From Bryum argenteum (Eukaryota; Streptophyta; Bryopsida; Bryales; Bryaceae), in contig CM073328.1 in NCBI GenBank assembly GCA_037043015.1, forward strand, positions 13,675,495-13,739,494: a stretch of 64,000 nucleotides of DNA, read 5' to 3'. Of this stretch, positions 31,976-44,476 are shown piece after piece. The notes under the pieces were generated by a model that saw nothing but the letters and a program-made list of their open reading frames with translations, was not told the DNA's origin and did not search any database. The first letter of the stretch is position 1, and each line of letters begins with the position of its first letter. Made by a program: the position numbers and the translations under genes.

Positions 31976-32719
31976 GAGGTATGGTAAAATTCAAATACAA
32001 AGGCCATTCTTTGACAATACTGAAGGCATCTAAAAGATTATTGGATTGAAAATCCCAACGGTAACATCATGCCTTACAAACTCCTTTCCAAGTAGACAAA
32101 ACAAAAATTGGAAAGAAGTAGAATATTAAATTTTGGTGAAGTTTTGAAATTCCTGCAATTTGATTATTTTTGGGCAGATTTTGACGATAAATGAGCATAT
32201 ACCATAGTTTGTTGGTTTTGGACATATTTCGAATGTTGTTTTCAAAATTTGACCATGAATATCTTCTAAGATATGAGGAATTTGGGTGCTTGAAATGTTT
32301 TTTCGGAAAGGTATGGAGAAGCTTTACAACTTGCGAAAGGGTTTCAAATTCATGCAAGCTAAAAAATACTAATTAAGAGGCTGACCAAAGCCAAATCGGC
32401 CAAAGACGGGCCTCATGTACTTTAGGGGTTAACTTAAGTAGTTAAAAATGTTGGAAGCAAGGGAAGAAAAAAGGGCTTCTAGAATTGACACCAAAGAGAC
32501 CACAAGTTGACTCCAACCATCTCACATAAAATCAGCTGCAAGCCCCTACCATTCACCAGCATTCTTCCAGCGAGCACCACCGCCCCTCCGATCGGCACGG
32601 ATCGGACGACTCAGAGTGATCTACATGCCCGTCTACACTGTCTCGTGCTTCGAAGCTCCGGCTATGGCGGCTCAGCTCGTGTTCGCACAACCGAATTTCT
32701 GCGGAAGCCACTGACTTTC
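31976..32719. other. Intergenic DNA, no gene seen
   Basis: Short frames only. From about 32500 the composition becomes GC-richer towards the lipase gene's 5' region. Confidence 0.35.
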
Positions 32720-33960
32720 TAAGCGCGTACGTGTTCGCTGAAGCTGCGAGATCATTTTGAGACTAAGAAGGTACAATTCTGACGAGAAATGTGCGTGAAA
32801 TGAATATGCTCCGAAGCTTCGTTCGTACCTCTTGAAATTCTACCGAGGCTGCTCCAATTGCAATGTGCATCAAATTTGGTGGCGACATTATCGTGTTCGC
32901 TGAAGCCGCGGCATCAATTAGAAAGTAAGGTCTAACTCTGACGAGTAATGCGCTTGGAAATGAATATGCTCCGAAGCTTCGTTTGTACCTTTTGAAAGAC
33001 CTGGTCGTGATAGGGAGACTTGATAATGGTCTGCTTCGATTGCGATGTGCAACAGATGTGGTAGGTACTTGACTAGACTGTGACGATTGCGAGGTGCAGC
33101 AGGTTTGGTAGGTACGGAATAGTCTGTGATGATCGCGATGTGCTGGTGATGAGTTGATTTGGTTTGGTGGATGTTGGAGCTCGAGGAAAAAAGTGGAGCT
33201 CGAATCTGCGAGTTCTTGGAAGGTAAAGGTTGATCCTGTTGTATTTTCGACTACAGCGTTCTTTAGAAGTAGGAGAAGGTGCCTAGAACCTACATTTCTT
33301 GCGATTTTCATAGAGATCACGTTGGAGAGAAATTTCTACAAACGCGTTATCTAGGACGATGCCGCAGTGAGATTCTGCTTTTTTAGGCACTTTATATGCC
33401 ACTGTTGCTGGCTCTCTATCACTGTGCGCGCGGGTGAGGTTTTAAATGCGGCAAAGGTAGTACCGGTAGTCATTCTGTTGGTATTTAATTAGAGCGACGT
33501 TAATAAGTAGGAAAATATGTGTAGAACTGTAATAGTTCTTGCGACTTTGGAGCGACATTTCAATGAAGGCGCTATAACGCGCTAGGCTAGGACGATGCAG
33601 CAGTGAGATCTTGCTACTGATGCGCTTTCTTATTATCATTGCGCGGGCGGGCGGGGAAGGAACACGGTGTAAGAAACTAGAACACGGCGTAAGAAACTAG
33701 ATTGAGATTTGCCTTTAATTAGATTGTTTGTCTATGGCGCCTTCATGCCATGGATGCATTCGGATTGTGTACACTTTCCAGCTGTTAGTGAAGTGAGAAT
33801 TTATGCGAGCTAAATTTGCGAAGCACGGGCTTTTTATCATTGCGCGCGCGGGGGGGGAAAGGAGCACGGTGCAAGAAACTAGTACACGGAACAGATTGTA
33901 TGCCCCTGGTGCTTTCGTGCTATAGATGAAGTCGGGTTTTGTAAAGATTTGAGCTGTTAC
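32720..33960 (+). repeat. Degenerate tandem duplications upstream of the lipase gene
   Basis: A unit of about 175 bp with ATGAATATGCTCCGAAGCTT occurs at about 32800 and 32960. GTGTTCGCTGAAGC starts two copies (32728, 32900). A second series repeats CTAGGACGATGC-GCAGTGAGAT (about 33352 and 33588) and TATCATTGCGCG plus ACGGTGTAAGAAACTAG words (33633-33700, 33833-33885). This is probably the 5' leader/intron and promoter region of the lipase gene, expanded by local duplication. Confidence 0.6.
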
Positions 33961-34590
33961 TGAAGTGAGGATCGATGAGAGTGCTAAAACCGCGAATTAC
34001 AGGCAAATCTCGGTGTTTTGGAGTGAGCACGGGTTGTTTGGTTTGAGATTGAGTGCGCAAAATACCACACTGATCATATTCTATTCTCGTTCTTTCATTA
34101 TAGAAACGCCATTGGAGATCTTGATCAAGCAACGTTTGTGGCTGATATTATCATTTTCTGACTGTTGTAGGTTTTTTGACCATTGTGAACTCACATCATG
34201 GGCTTTGTAGAAGTGCTTATTAGTAAACGATATAGAACTGCTTTCTTAATTTAGAAATTCGCCTGCTTTTCAGTGTTCTGGAAACGGTACAAAAGTGCTT
34301 GACGAGCTGATATTGAAGTGCTTTTTACTGTTCAGTAGATATTTCAGAAGAGTTTTTCCCGCTTTTTCCTGTATCGAAAATGCAGTTTGAGGCTCTGATG
34401 TACTGAATTATGTTTGCAGGTGTTCTTTGGTCGACGTTCCGTGCCCAGCCAAGTCGGACGTCAAACATCGAGTGGCTGCATATCAACCAGCATCGTTATC
34501 GCACTTCGAGTTTCTTCTGCCTGTAGTTTTAAGCTGTTAAGGCTATCGACAGGTTAAGTAAGGTGTCTGAACAAGCTTCAAAAGTACCAG
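33961..34590 (+). promoter_or_regulatory. Probable 5' UTR intron and leader of the lipase gene
   Basis: A plausible splice acceptor (TGTTTGCAG ending about 34420) precedes a 170-nt leader with no upstream ATG in strong context before the start codon at 34591. The donor was not identified. Confidence 0.35.
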
Positions 34591-36827
34591 ATGGCAGAAA
34601 ACAATAAGGAAGGTAACATGAAGGAACAAAACAGTTATGGACTTCGCGAAGCAGAGGAGGGCGTAGCCGGACCTGGACAGGATGATTCATCAAGTAGTAG
34701 GTACAATCCTGTTCAAAGTATCAAAAGGTACTTCAGCGAGAAGTCGATGAAAAAACGTGAGGAAGAAGAACACTGGGAAGAGTTGGGTGATGAAGATCTC
34801 ATTGAAAAGAGGAGAGGTCCTTGCAACCCAATTGGTATATTTTGGGAGGGTTCACGAGATTCTCAAGGATGTGACCCAGCACCGTCTAATAGGGTGAAAG
34901 AGATCTTTCGTCATATCATCATGGTAATCATGTCCACCATTCTTTGCAAGCCCAACATTTTCTTTGCAAGTTGTCTATGTGCTCATCAAAAAATCAATAG
35001 CAGTTAAAGTTGAGTCCTCGCTTTTGAGTGTGCTTCCAAAGGTAAGCAGTTAAGAATAGTATCCTAGAAATTCTTTACTGTGTAAGTGCCTTCTAACATG
35101 GACCGTGGTGTCAAGTACTTTGCAAGATTTTTCAGCAAGTGTAATTGGACTATCAATGTGCAGAATCTAGGAGCGTATGGAGAAGACTTAGATGGATTGA
35201 CGAAAGCCATCAAAGAGCATGATCCTATGTTTGATCCAAAAGGAGTTGTTGAACAGAACAAGCCAACAGTAGCGGGTGCATGTCCACCTTACTTTATTTA
35301 CGTCGACCACGGGCGTAGAGAAGTCAATATGTATATTCGAGGTCTTAACCTCATGCATCGCTACGACTACGAGACACTCCTAAATAACCGAAAGGGTGAG
35401 AAGGTTTGGCAATCCGAACGATTACTTAGTCGGTTATTCATGGAAGAAGTTACTTGCAAACGAGGTTTTGATGTACGGGTTTTAAGTTATGGTATTTTTG
35501 GACTTGCAGAAATTTAAGGAGGGATATGTGCATCATGGCATGTCGATATCGGCTGAATGGGGTGTCACAAACGTGGGGCCGGTTTTGAGAAGACATCTTG
35601 TTGTCAACAAAGGGTAATTACCATTCTGTATTCAATAAAATGCTAAGGGGTGTTCTTACTTCAAAGTTTTTTATAGAGATGATGATGTTTAAAGATTTGA
35701 GTAAGAGATTAGGACATCACAACGCGTTCATTATTCCCACCAACTTTGCAATATAAAATAGCTGACAATAGGCCTGTGATGTGATGCACAGTTATAGATT
35801 GAATATTGTAGGGCACTCTCTTGGTGCTGGAGTTGCAACTTTGCTGACAGTCTTTCTCATTGAGAAAATAGAAGTGCTTGGAGGCATCAGTTCGGATTCC
35901 ATACAGTGCTTTGCTATCGCGCCTCCAAGAGTATTGTCATTGAATCTAGCAAAAAAGTATGCTTCTAACGTGAATAGCGTGATATACCAGGTACGCACTC
36001 TTATTCACATTCTTTCTTAAATAAAAAAGAAACCAAAACATACACAAAAATCAATCGGGAGCTGTGACTTGATCAAAGGCTATTTTCAAAAAGTTGATGA
36101 AGGACTATCCTCATATGGAGCTGTGAGATTCCTTTTGGATGACTATAAAACTGTTGATTCTTATCTTTATTTATATGCATGGTGTAGGATGACTTTCTTC
36201 CGAGGGTTTCGACGTCAACTGTGAAGAAATTGTTTCTCTTCACGATGGCATTGTAAGAGGTCCTACACTTTGTGTACTTTGTCCTATTGATAATCAGTGG
36301 AGAGGGGCTGGCATCGCCAACGATATAAAATATTGTAGTGTAATGCTTAGTTTGTTAGTATCCTTCCGATTCAAGCACTTGTTTACATCTTGTTCTAATG
36401 CAAATGACATGAACGCCAACAGAACCGCACCAATCGTCTGCATATTTTGGATAAAACAAGTGTTTACCAAAGTTGAAGACGATGGACGACGGTTGTATCC
36501 ACCAGGAAAAATTTATCACTTCGTGTACAAACAAGTAGGTCGGGCGGGACATCGACCAATTCGAGCCCGTGAAATAAACTCAGCAGAGAAGAGGTTCGAG
36601 CGACTTGTTCTATCAGCTTCTGGGACTATCAATAACCATTATATCTTACCGTTTGCAAAACACGTGAAGGTGCGTTTTTTGAATCTTCTCCATCTATCTT
36701 CATGAAATTTGATTCTCGAAGGATGAGGCTTAGTATTGATGACCATTTTGGTTTTATATTGCAGTCATACAATTGGCCTGAGGGATTGAAAGATGAGTGG
36801 CTTACATCAGTCTTGTCTACTGCTTGA
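34591..36827 (+). CDS. Class 3 (Lipase_3) alpha/beta-hydrolase lipase, 8 coding exons
   Basis: Exons 34591-34834, 34971-35041, 35164-35403, 35510-35613, 35792-35990, 36188-36252, 36423-36669 and 36765-36827 keep frame (1233 nt, 410 aa). The charged N-terminal 80 residues (SIKRYFSEKSMKKREEEEHW) precede a hydrophobic helix, then the lipase domain. The MYIRG block lies before the nucleophile elbow VGHSLGAG, with Ser as the expected nucleophile. The acid is in YQDDFLPRVS and the His probably in NNHYI near the C-terminus, after LYPPGKIYHFVY. The order and the LYPPG block match plant mono/diacylglycerol-lipase-like class 3 lipases. The likely reaction is hydrolysis of an acylglycerol or related ester in the cytosol or at membranes, but the substrate is not readable. 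The alternative of reading exon 1 through to 34923 breaks frame. Confidence 0.85.
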
Positions 36828-38587
36828 TTATCCGAGGTGAACTATCAAGTGACCAAGCCTATTCCTAAATTATACGCATTGACAATAGCTGGAATTGAAT
36901 AATCAACTTCGTGTAAATTGAATGGTGCATGCGTGCATTGCTTTTATTTTCCATAGGGGTAAATAGAGTTCTTTCTGGTATTCCTATAGAACAATGATTT
37001 ATGCAATAGTTTTTACATTGATCATTGCACCAAGTTCCTCCTTATAGTGCGTGTGAAAGTTTTAAGACTTGAATGTACATTTATGCAGCTGCGGGCTGGA
37101 TTCTTTCCTGAAATAATGTAAATTATGCTTTGGTATTTGACCTTATACAATTGTCATGGAGATTCTAGTTTGTGTGGTTTATTTGACACAGTGCGAACAA
37201 CTGTACTTGCATAATTGTACACATATCAATATGGCAATGAGTTCGAATATGGTAAATTCAAACCTCAATCTTGGAACCTAATGACTATGTCTATATGCCC
37301 ATTAATGTGTATGTTTTTATTGTACTTTAAGTGTGATTCCAAGATTAGAATATGGGATTTTGGGTTCAAATACTCATATTGGTGTAGTGCTCAGCATTAC
37401 GGTGAAGGTTTTAGGAGTTTTGTTGTATGGGTATCTTTAGAACTCTTTGAGCACTAACATGTATATTGTTTTTGAGGTATTGGTGACTAGGTTGAAACTA
37501 ATATAGTGTTCACCCAAAAAGAGTTAGTAGTCACATCACTAATGTATGACACATGGGCATTCATCAATGATGAAACAAACAGGTACTCTATACAAGCCAA
37601 TCTCAAATTGAGACTTGGAGTTCTTCAAATGCTAATGCTCATATCTAAATAAGGCCATCTTCAACAAGATTAGCAACTGCTCCCTGCAACAGCATTAAGA
37701 GGCCCCTAGCTCTTGCCACCCCCGAATGGCCAATCTGCCCAATCCGAAGGTGCATCTGCATGCTAGACTCTGCTGGGATTGCTTCCCTCCATGTCCTGAT
37801 AGAAGCACCTCTGTCAGCACACATCAAATACTGTAGCATTCTCACATCTCCCATGTGTGTAAAGAAAAGAATCGATAATTACAGCTGATGACTTGACTAA
37901 GCTAGAATCTTCAAATTTCCTACTCTAGATCTCTGCATCTCAGAATGTGTCATGTGATATTGCCAATTTAACGAAATTGGGGGAATGAGCGTACTTAGCA
38001 GAAATTGAAAAACACAAGCATCAAGCTACTCCGAAAGAGTTGAAGGCGCTCGCAACTTAAACTGGCTTTAACTTGGACCTTGGAGCCGAAAGCCATCACC
38101 TCAACAAAAGATGCACAAAAATTCCGAGAAGCTCCAACTGAGCAGTAAGTCTCACGGAGAAGAATGTGCTCAGATGATGACTCTGGGTAGGGGAGTTCCT
38201 CGAGCTCAACATGTGTTGAAATGCTGCTTCTTAACCACAGGTACCCACTTCCACCAAAGCGTTTGTGCGGGAATCTTAATCACCACAGTGCAGTTCAAAC
38301 ATCATACTGAGTGCACTTGTTTGCAATTTCTTTAGATCTGGTTTTCAGAACATTATTAATCCTGTATACAATTAAATACATCTTAGGAATTATCCAAGTT
38401 GAAAGATAGAGACATTAGATCAATTGCAACAAATCTATCACTCGTAGAGGTGAGCAACCCCAGTTTCTGCAGCAGGAAATATCAACTCTTTATAAATTGA
38501 ATGCTCAATACCGGCTTTTTCTGTATATGCTCATTCTCAAATTACAACAAGAAATGGGACATCGTACCTACTAGTGCAATGGGGAAT
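36828..38587. other. Intergenic DNA between convergent genes
   Basis: Contains the 3' flanks of the lipase and Toc64-like genes. A minus-strand frame at 37645-37854 (GASIRTWREAIPAESSMQM...) reads like protein but I do not recognise it and it has no TPR pattern. It might be a fragment of another gene. Nothing else is seen. Confidence 0.35.
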
Positions 38588-41500
38588 TTATCTGATGCCC
38601 AGAAATTTTGAAATTGGTAGATTGGGATCGTTACTCAACAGCACTTCTTGTTGAATTGTTGTGTGCAGGAGATAAACAGTATCCAGCAAGAGTAGATCTG
38701 CGCCCTTTTTTGCCAGTAGTGACACTGACATAGGGCTACCGTAGCTTCCCACTGGGATTACCGCCTGCGCACAAATAAATACATAGTTGTTGGTAGTTAT
38801 CGTTTTTGTACTTCGCAATCTTTCAAATCCAACTGTAATGAGTAAGTATTACAGTGCAGTGATACCATCGTAAGGGGAACTGACTGGTCTAGAGAAGCTA
38901 CAGCGAAATCCTGGTGTAGGATTCTTGGGGCTAGTAGCAATTCTTACCTCACAGCACCCAGAAATAGAAGCCAGGCTCATGAGTGCATGTGTTTTGTACT
39001 CAAAGAGCTCTAGTTCGTCAGCTGGTGCGTCTACTTTTGGAGGAAAAGACAGTAGAGTAGGAACCACCAGCACTGCATCATCCTGCAAAATTGCAAACTG
39101 AGGGTCATAGGTACCTTCTCTGTCACTACGGGAAGAAAGTTTTGATCAAATATAAGCATAAGGTCAAATATATAAGGTGTGCTGTAAGGTAAAACTTTGG
39201 GATGTGAGGAGCATGCCTTAAGAAGCGTGTCCATCACTGTACTCATCTCATCCCGGATCTTTACTGCTATGAGCCTCAACGCTTCAGAGCTTGGCGAAAA
39301 CACAGCTTTTTGAACTCGTACCTCAACTGTTGTTGTTAGAACCGGCTTGACCTTCGCAATCCATCCTCCATGATTGCTTTTGAACTCGTACCTACACATT
39401 TGTGAGGAATAGACAATCTGACGCCTGCTATTGAAGTAATTGTACGGCATGATAGCAGTGTCATATACACTTAATCCCCAATTCCGTTAAAATGGCGTTA
39501 TGCTGCTAAAATGGCACACCTCAACTTTCTGAACTGTAGTTCAAAAACCATGTGATATAATAGAATCTGAAGGTGATATTATGGAAAATGAGTGACAATT
39601 TATATAAAGGAGTGATATTATTTGAAAAATTGTGATATTATAGAATACACCCTTCCATGTGAGCACATATGTAAGATTTGGTGTGACAAAATGGCACATG
39701 GCATGGTGCCATTTTAACGGAATTGAGGTTTCTTTAAGAAATTTTGCGGTGAAGTGAATGCAAGAATCCTACTTCCACCTTTTTTTTAACCCAAGTAGAG
39801 TTGGTTCCCTTCACGATCACTACAGCTACAGTAGACAGAGCCAATTATTATCTTTCATCCAGACTTACCTGTGAAACAAAAGCATACTTTCCCGAAGCAC
39901 ATCAATAGCTGTGTATTGGGAAGACTCGATACTCATGCGGTCGAGCTCTTTCTTGAAAGTCTGAATCGATGGGACATTAGCTTCGAAGAAGTGAAGAAGG
40001 TCAAAGTCCTGCAATAAAAGATCTGGATGCAAGACATCAGTTAATACCTTGAATCACAAAAGCATCCTAATACGCAACTCTAACGGAAGCTGTTCTAGGA
40101 ATATCGCATTCTTATTATAGATCACTACAGTATCATGATACTAGTACCTATACCTTGATTATAATGATTGTTATTGAATATGCTTCAAGTACTGCATTAT
40201 AACTTACGACCGACAGTTCGACAAATTGATCTAGAGACAACATCTGCAGTCCTTGAGTGAGGAAATGATGACAGCTTGAACACATCATCCGCCATGTAAA
40301 ATCGTTTGGGACCAGTTTCTTCCGCATCGGACGGTGGAGTACACCCGGAAGCACACAACTGCCGTCCAACTTGGAGCAGCATACCAGCATCTCTCGCAAA
40401 CCAACCTGCAATATAAGGAGAGCCCGACAGTAGTTGCGGGATGCAAACCTTCATGGCGTTCTCTTACAATGAAAATTTCGTCAATTATCCAGCAGATATC
40501 TTGATTCACATATGCCAATTTTAAGAGGTTTATCATTCAAGAGATATTCAGTACTAATTCACGACAAGCGTCCTATTCAATCTTGTCTCGGGAATGATTA
40601 AGAATGAATGATCATGCATGATTTCATCACAGATCAAAATGAAGAAGAAATCAGAATGTCAAAAGAGGCTCACCCACAGCATCGCAACTGGAGGCCACAG
40701 GTATTACACCCACCATCGAGATGACTCCGTGTGAGGCACGGAATCCCAAAACGCCACAACACGCAGCGGGCACCCTAATATCACCTACCGTGTCAATTCC
40801 TGCAATTAATGTGAGACGTTAGCTGTGATGATCAATATTCAACAGATAAAAGCTGCTTGACATCAGGATGTACTTACCAGAAAAACTTAATGAAACTACA
40901 AGAGCGCTAATTTCATACTCTGTCGAATTCTGTGTCACACTGATGCTGACAGTGTACTATCAGAAACAAAATCTGAGAGAAAAGCATACCAAGAGCAAAA
41001 TCAACAATTTCGCTAGCGGCAGCAATAGCAGCACCACTGGAGGCGCCTCCACAGATTCGGTTGGTGGCGGCAGGATTTTTCGGCACATCTAACCATCGAT
41101 TATTTCCTATAAGACTGAACAACTATCATCAAAACACTCCAGAAGTAATTTCAAACTCAAGCAAGTTTTCAACTAAATGAACTCCAGATTGTGTACAATG
41201 CACGAAGTGAAGGTGAAGGGAATAATCATATGTGCAACACATGATGTTTACTTGTCAATATCAGAAAGTAGAGTCTAACAAAACATGGCCGAGTAATCTT
41301 ACATAAGTCAGTAATCTGAAAAGTCTTCTATAAAATATGGAGATGTTTTGTAATAGTCTAGGAGCAAGAGATTGGAATAGAATGTATTCATCACTTCGTT
41401 TCGGGACTAAGCTTGTTATTCCACTTCACATAAAGATGGTCGACGTCAATACCTGAATCCCAATTCATCCATAACTGTCTTGCCGATGAACTTTGCACCA

Positions 41501-42155
41501 CTCTTTTTCAAAATTTCCAAGACAGCTGCAGATTTCGTCGCTTTTGCGTGTGTTTTTTCCCACTGTGGATTCCCAAAACCTGTGATCGTTGCTTCCACAT
41601 CGAATCTGCAAGTCACTATGCAATAGTATGCAACTTAGAAGCATATTCGACCTGGTTTGGACACCACTTCAATTAGCAGCGCCAATTAATAGCATCCTAA
41701 CACATCATAAAAAAGAGCTGCTCTCATATTTATTTTAGGAGGGCAACAGCGGCTTACATATCCTGAGCGCAAAACGTTCGTCTCTTTAGAGGCTGTACAA
41801 AATGAAATGCTGGTTCTTGCATCTGGACGCAGTGACAAATCGAAGGATGTCGACTCCCACAGTTCTTCTTTTTATCTCCACCACTTGCAAGAAGTACGCC
41901 GGCTATGCCTAACGAAACCAAGAACCATGCTCCCGAGGGGACTTCCTTACATTTGGCGACAATGGCAGATTTCACACTGACTACGGCCTCGTTATCTGCG
42001 CTCTCGCGAACGGATTGAACCAGAGTGTGAACCTCACGCTCAACAGCACTTGCAGCACTCCTACAAAGCGCGGTGACGTTTTGCACGGCCGAAGAAGCAT
42101 GATTCGCCGCATTCTCAACGGACTCTGAGACTCGTTTGCTGTCAAAGCCTTCCAT
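38588..42155 (-). CDS. Toc64/OEP64-like inactive amidase without TPR domain, 9 exons
   Basis: The exons (-) are 42155-41758, 41605-41453, 41114-40990, 40799-40674, 40405-40208, 40022-39869, 39391-39217, 39082-38948 and 38764-38588, giving 546 aa in frame. Intron 7 has a GC donor (AAG|GCATGC). The N-terminus has amphipathic helical sequence, then a membrane segment (AWFLVSLGIAGVLLASGG) followed by DKKKN, like the Toc64 anchor. The amidase-signature fold follows: ITGFGNPQW, FIGKTVMDELGF, CGGASSGAAIAAA, GIDTVGDIRVPA, VGWFARD, LASISGCC, SVSLLAKKGAD. Catalytic Lys is replaced by Gln (CAQDIF) and the nucleophile Ser of GGS by Asp (VGD), as in Toc64, which has also lost them. The protein stops right after the amidase domain, where Toc64 has three TPRs that dock Hsp90-bound preproteins. 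Location in the chloroplast (or mitochondrial) outer membrane is inferred. Confidence 0.85.
39480..39724. mobile_element. MITE in an intron of the Toc64-like gene
   Basis: Perfect 17-bp inverted repeats AATTCCGTTAAAATGGC (39480-39496) and its complement (39708-39724) bound a 245-bp AT-rich, non-coding element in intron 6. Internal words GTGATATTAT recur three times. Confidence 0.85.
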
Positions 42156-42348
42156 ATATGCTCACGCCAAATCACAAAATGTGAAACTATCTAAGCATCT
42201 CTGCTTCCACTTAAAAGAGCCTCTTCGTGAATTCCATTTTACTCAGAGGAACTCCACAGTTTTTCATATGTGCTCTCTCAACCATATTATTCACAAACTC
42301 GAGACACCTTCCGTGTCGCTTTGATCAGTGTCATCAGGTCATTATGTA

Positions 42349-42459
42349 GCACAATTGTCAACAGACTCTGAGACACTTCTGCTGGACTACTCATTCATAT
42401 ATGCTCACGCTAAGGAGAAAACAAGATAAGAGAAAACCTAAGCATCTCTGCTTTCATCA
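42349..42459 (-). repeat. Duplicated fragment of the Toc64-like gene's first exon and leader
   Basis: CAACAGACTCTGAGACAC, CATATATGCTCACGC and CTAAGCATCTCTGCTT match 42116-42215, which spans the start codon and the first codons. The duplicate lies about 240 bp upstream of the true start. A weaker third trace (AACGCTCGCATTTATCTCAG) is near 42780. Confidence 0.7.
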
Positions 42460-43695
42460 ACAGAATCCTCCGATACTGTAACCTTCGTCTTCCAAATCCA
42501 GCTTATCATAAAGAATTGCAGCCATTTTTCGCGTCTTCATCCAGAATATCTCGCTTTCGTCTAACAACACGATTGATCGCAAGTGACAATCAGAAGCAAT
42601 CACTTCAGCACACTACATGAGCCGAACAAAAATGTGCATCGTACTCTGAAAATCAACCTGCCGTGACAATGAATGTCTTCACATGTAAATTCGAAGCAGA
42701 TCGAAGGCACGGAGAGTCAAGAAATTTATCTTCATACAATTTCAGAATATCGTGGAAATTCGGAGCCATTTCTGTCATATAACGCTCGCATTTATCTCAG
42801 TGCATGAGGAAAAACAAGATTGATCGCAGTATTTTCCTGCGGCCAACACGAAAATCTCTTCAGCATGAGTTGATTCGAGTTAAAATTTAGTCTGATTGGA
42901 TACTGGAAATTTGAAATGCCGTGACAATGATCGCGGAGACGGCAGAGATCTAAGTGTCTCTTGAACCCTGGTACTCCATCGCCAGAGGTATTCCCTTCCG
43001 CGGCCGTCGCGTCCGTCCGCGCCCGGCCGCGGCCGTCACAGCATTTGAATAAAGCGGGGACAGGTGAGGAACAAGAAGAACATTTGTAAGGTCTCCTAAG
43101 AACATACCAAAATAATACCAAAATAACAAATGCTTCATTCTTTCAAACCCCTACGAGCCCAATCAACCATTTTATGGTCGACCCCGAATTTTGAGGAGCT
43201 CTAAACGCGTGATAGACTAGTTTTCAATTTTATTTGTCAAGAATTTTCGTAAGTTGTGAACCACATCCAATTTACATAACCTCATTTGGAATCATTGATT
43301 GTTCACACCAAGCCGCCAAACACAAACATATAATATAAATTTTAAGCTAACCATATCAAATTTCACATACTAAAAAAGGAAAGTGTGATTTTTATTGATT
43401 TGTAAAGGTTTAGTCTCTTTAAATCATTACAAATTAAATAGTTACTATCTTAAGGGAATTTAACGGTACCAATTCGATCCAAGCATTATGGTCTTCATAT
43501 TGTTTTCTGAACAAAACTTCTTAAGAGTTAGGGAATACACAGATTATAACACATCTAAGTTTCTCTCCATACCCCTCCGGCCTTTAGGGGTAAAAGCAAC
43601 TTCATTAGTATAAAATGAAGTCTTTGAATGTCCAAATACACAAGATGCCCAATGAGGAAGTTATTGAATGCAAGACTATACTACAAAAATATGTA
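42460..43695. other. Upstream region of the Toc64-like gene, CpG-rich patch, then AT-rich DNA
   Basis: A short GC-rich stretch with many CpGs (about 42990-43045) is a probable promoter element. From 43180 the DNA is AT-rich and I see no gene. Confidence 0.4.
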
Positions 43696-44205
43696 CCGTA
43701 CCCTCCAGATAATTTACGAAGTCAGCAGTGAAGGGCAACTTTCCCATCAACTTTGAACATTGCATGTGCACTCAAAAACGATCCAATTTCAAAACCGTAA
43801 AGTGCATTGCAATCACAATGAAGGCTACTACATCTTCAATATATATTTTTCCACATTCATCAACGACAAGAATACAAAGTATTACAAATGCTTCATACAC
43901 TATCCACGAACAAGTGTTATCATTCTTTGCTTCAATTTGAATGTTCATTTTAGCATGTAAATTTGAAATGAGCTCACAAGTTCCTACTTCAACGCACCAT
44001 TGTAATGGTGTCAGGAGGCGTTGTACAAGCTTTGATAGAGTTCTTTAATCATCAAGACACATTCAAAACCACTGCATGAAGTGGAAGAGATACAAATCAT
44101 GCATCAAGAATGAGCTACAGTTTTGAAATCGGCTAAATTTTGAGTGCACAGGCAATGTTCAAAGATGTAAATCATCTGAATTAGTAAATCACGTGGAGGG
44201 TACTG
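43696..44205. mobile_element. MITE with Tc1-like ends
   Basis: Ends CCGTACCCTCCAGATAATTTAC (left) and, inverted, CAGTACCCTCCACGTGATTTAC (right) are imperfect inverted repeats flanked by TA. The 510-bp interior lacks a transposase. The terminal CGTACCCTCCA/AGTACCCTCCA matches the ends of the Tc1-like element at 7224-9248, a possible autonomous partner. Confidence 0.75.
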
Positions 44206-44476
44206 TACATTCTCCAATGGAAAGTGAAAAGTTATATCTTCACACCCAAGACTTTGTCAATAACACCAGATACTACTACTACAGCCTAAAAGGTGAAGGA
44301 AGGTTTCCACCCGAAAAGAACACCCTGCCAAACACACCCTACAATGTTAGATCATTGTCTTTCCGAGTGGAGTGCAGTCAAAACTAGCCTCCCGATTCTC
44401 CTTAATAAAAAGCTGAATCAAGATGGCAACACCTGCACTTGAATGAATATATTTACTTTTCTGTATAGATCTATTT
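44206..44476. other. 3' flank of the alpha/beta hydrolase gene
   Basis: Likely 3' UTR of the minus-strand gene. Nothing else is seen. Confidence 0.4.

Noticed and set aside
34835-35007. Reading lipase exon 1 straight through to 34923 or 35007
   Set aside because: This leaves a phase that cannot join the next exon without a stop, whereas splicing at 34834 to 34971 keeps frame through all eight exons.
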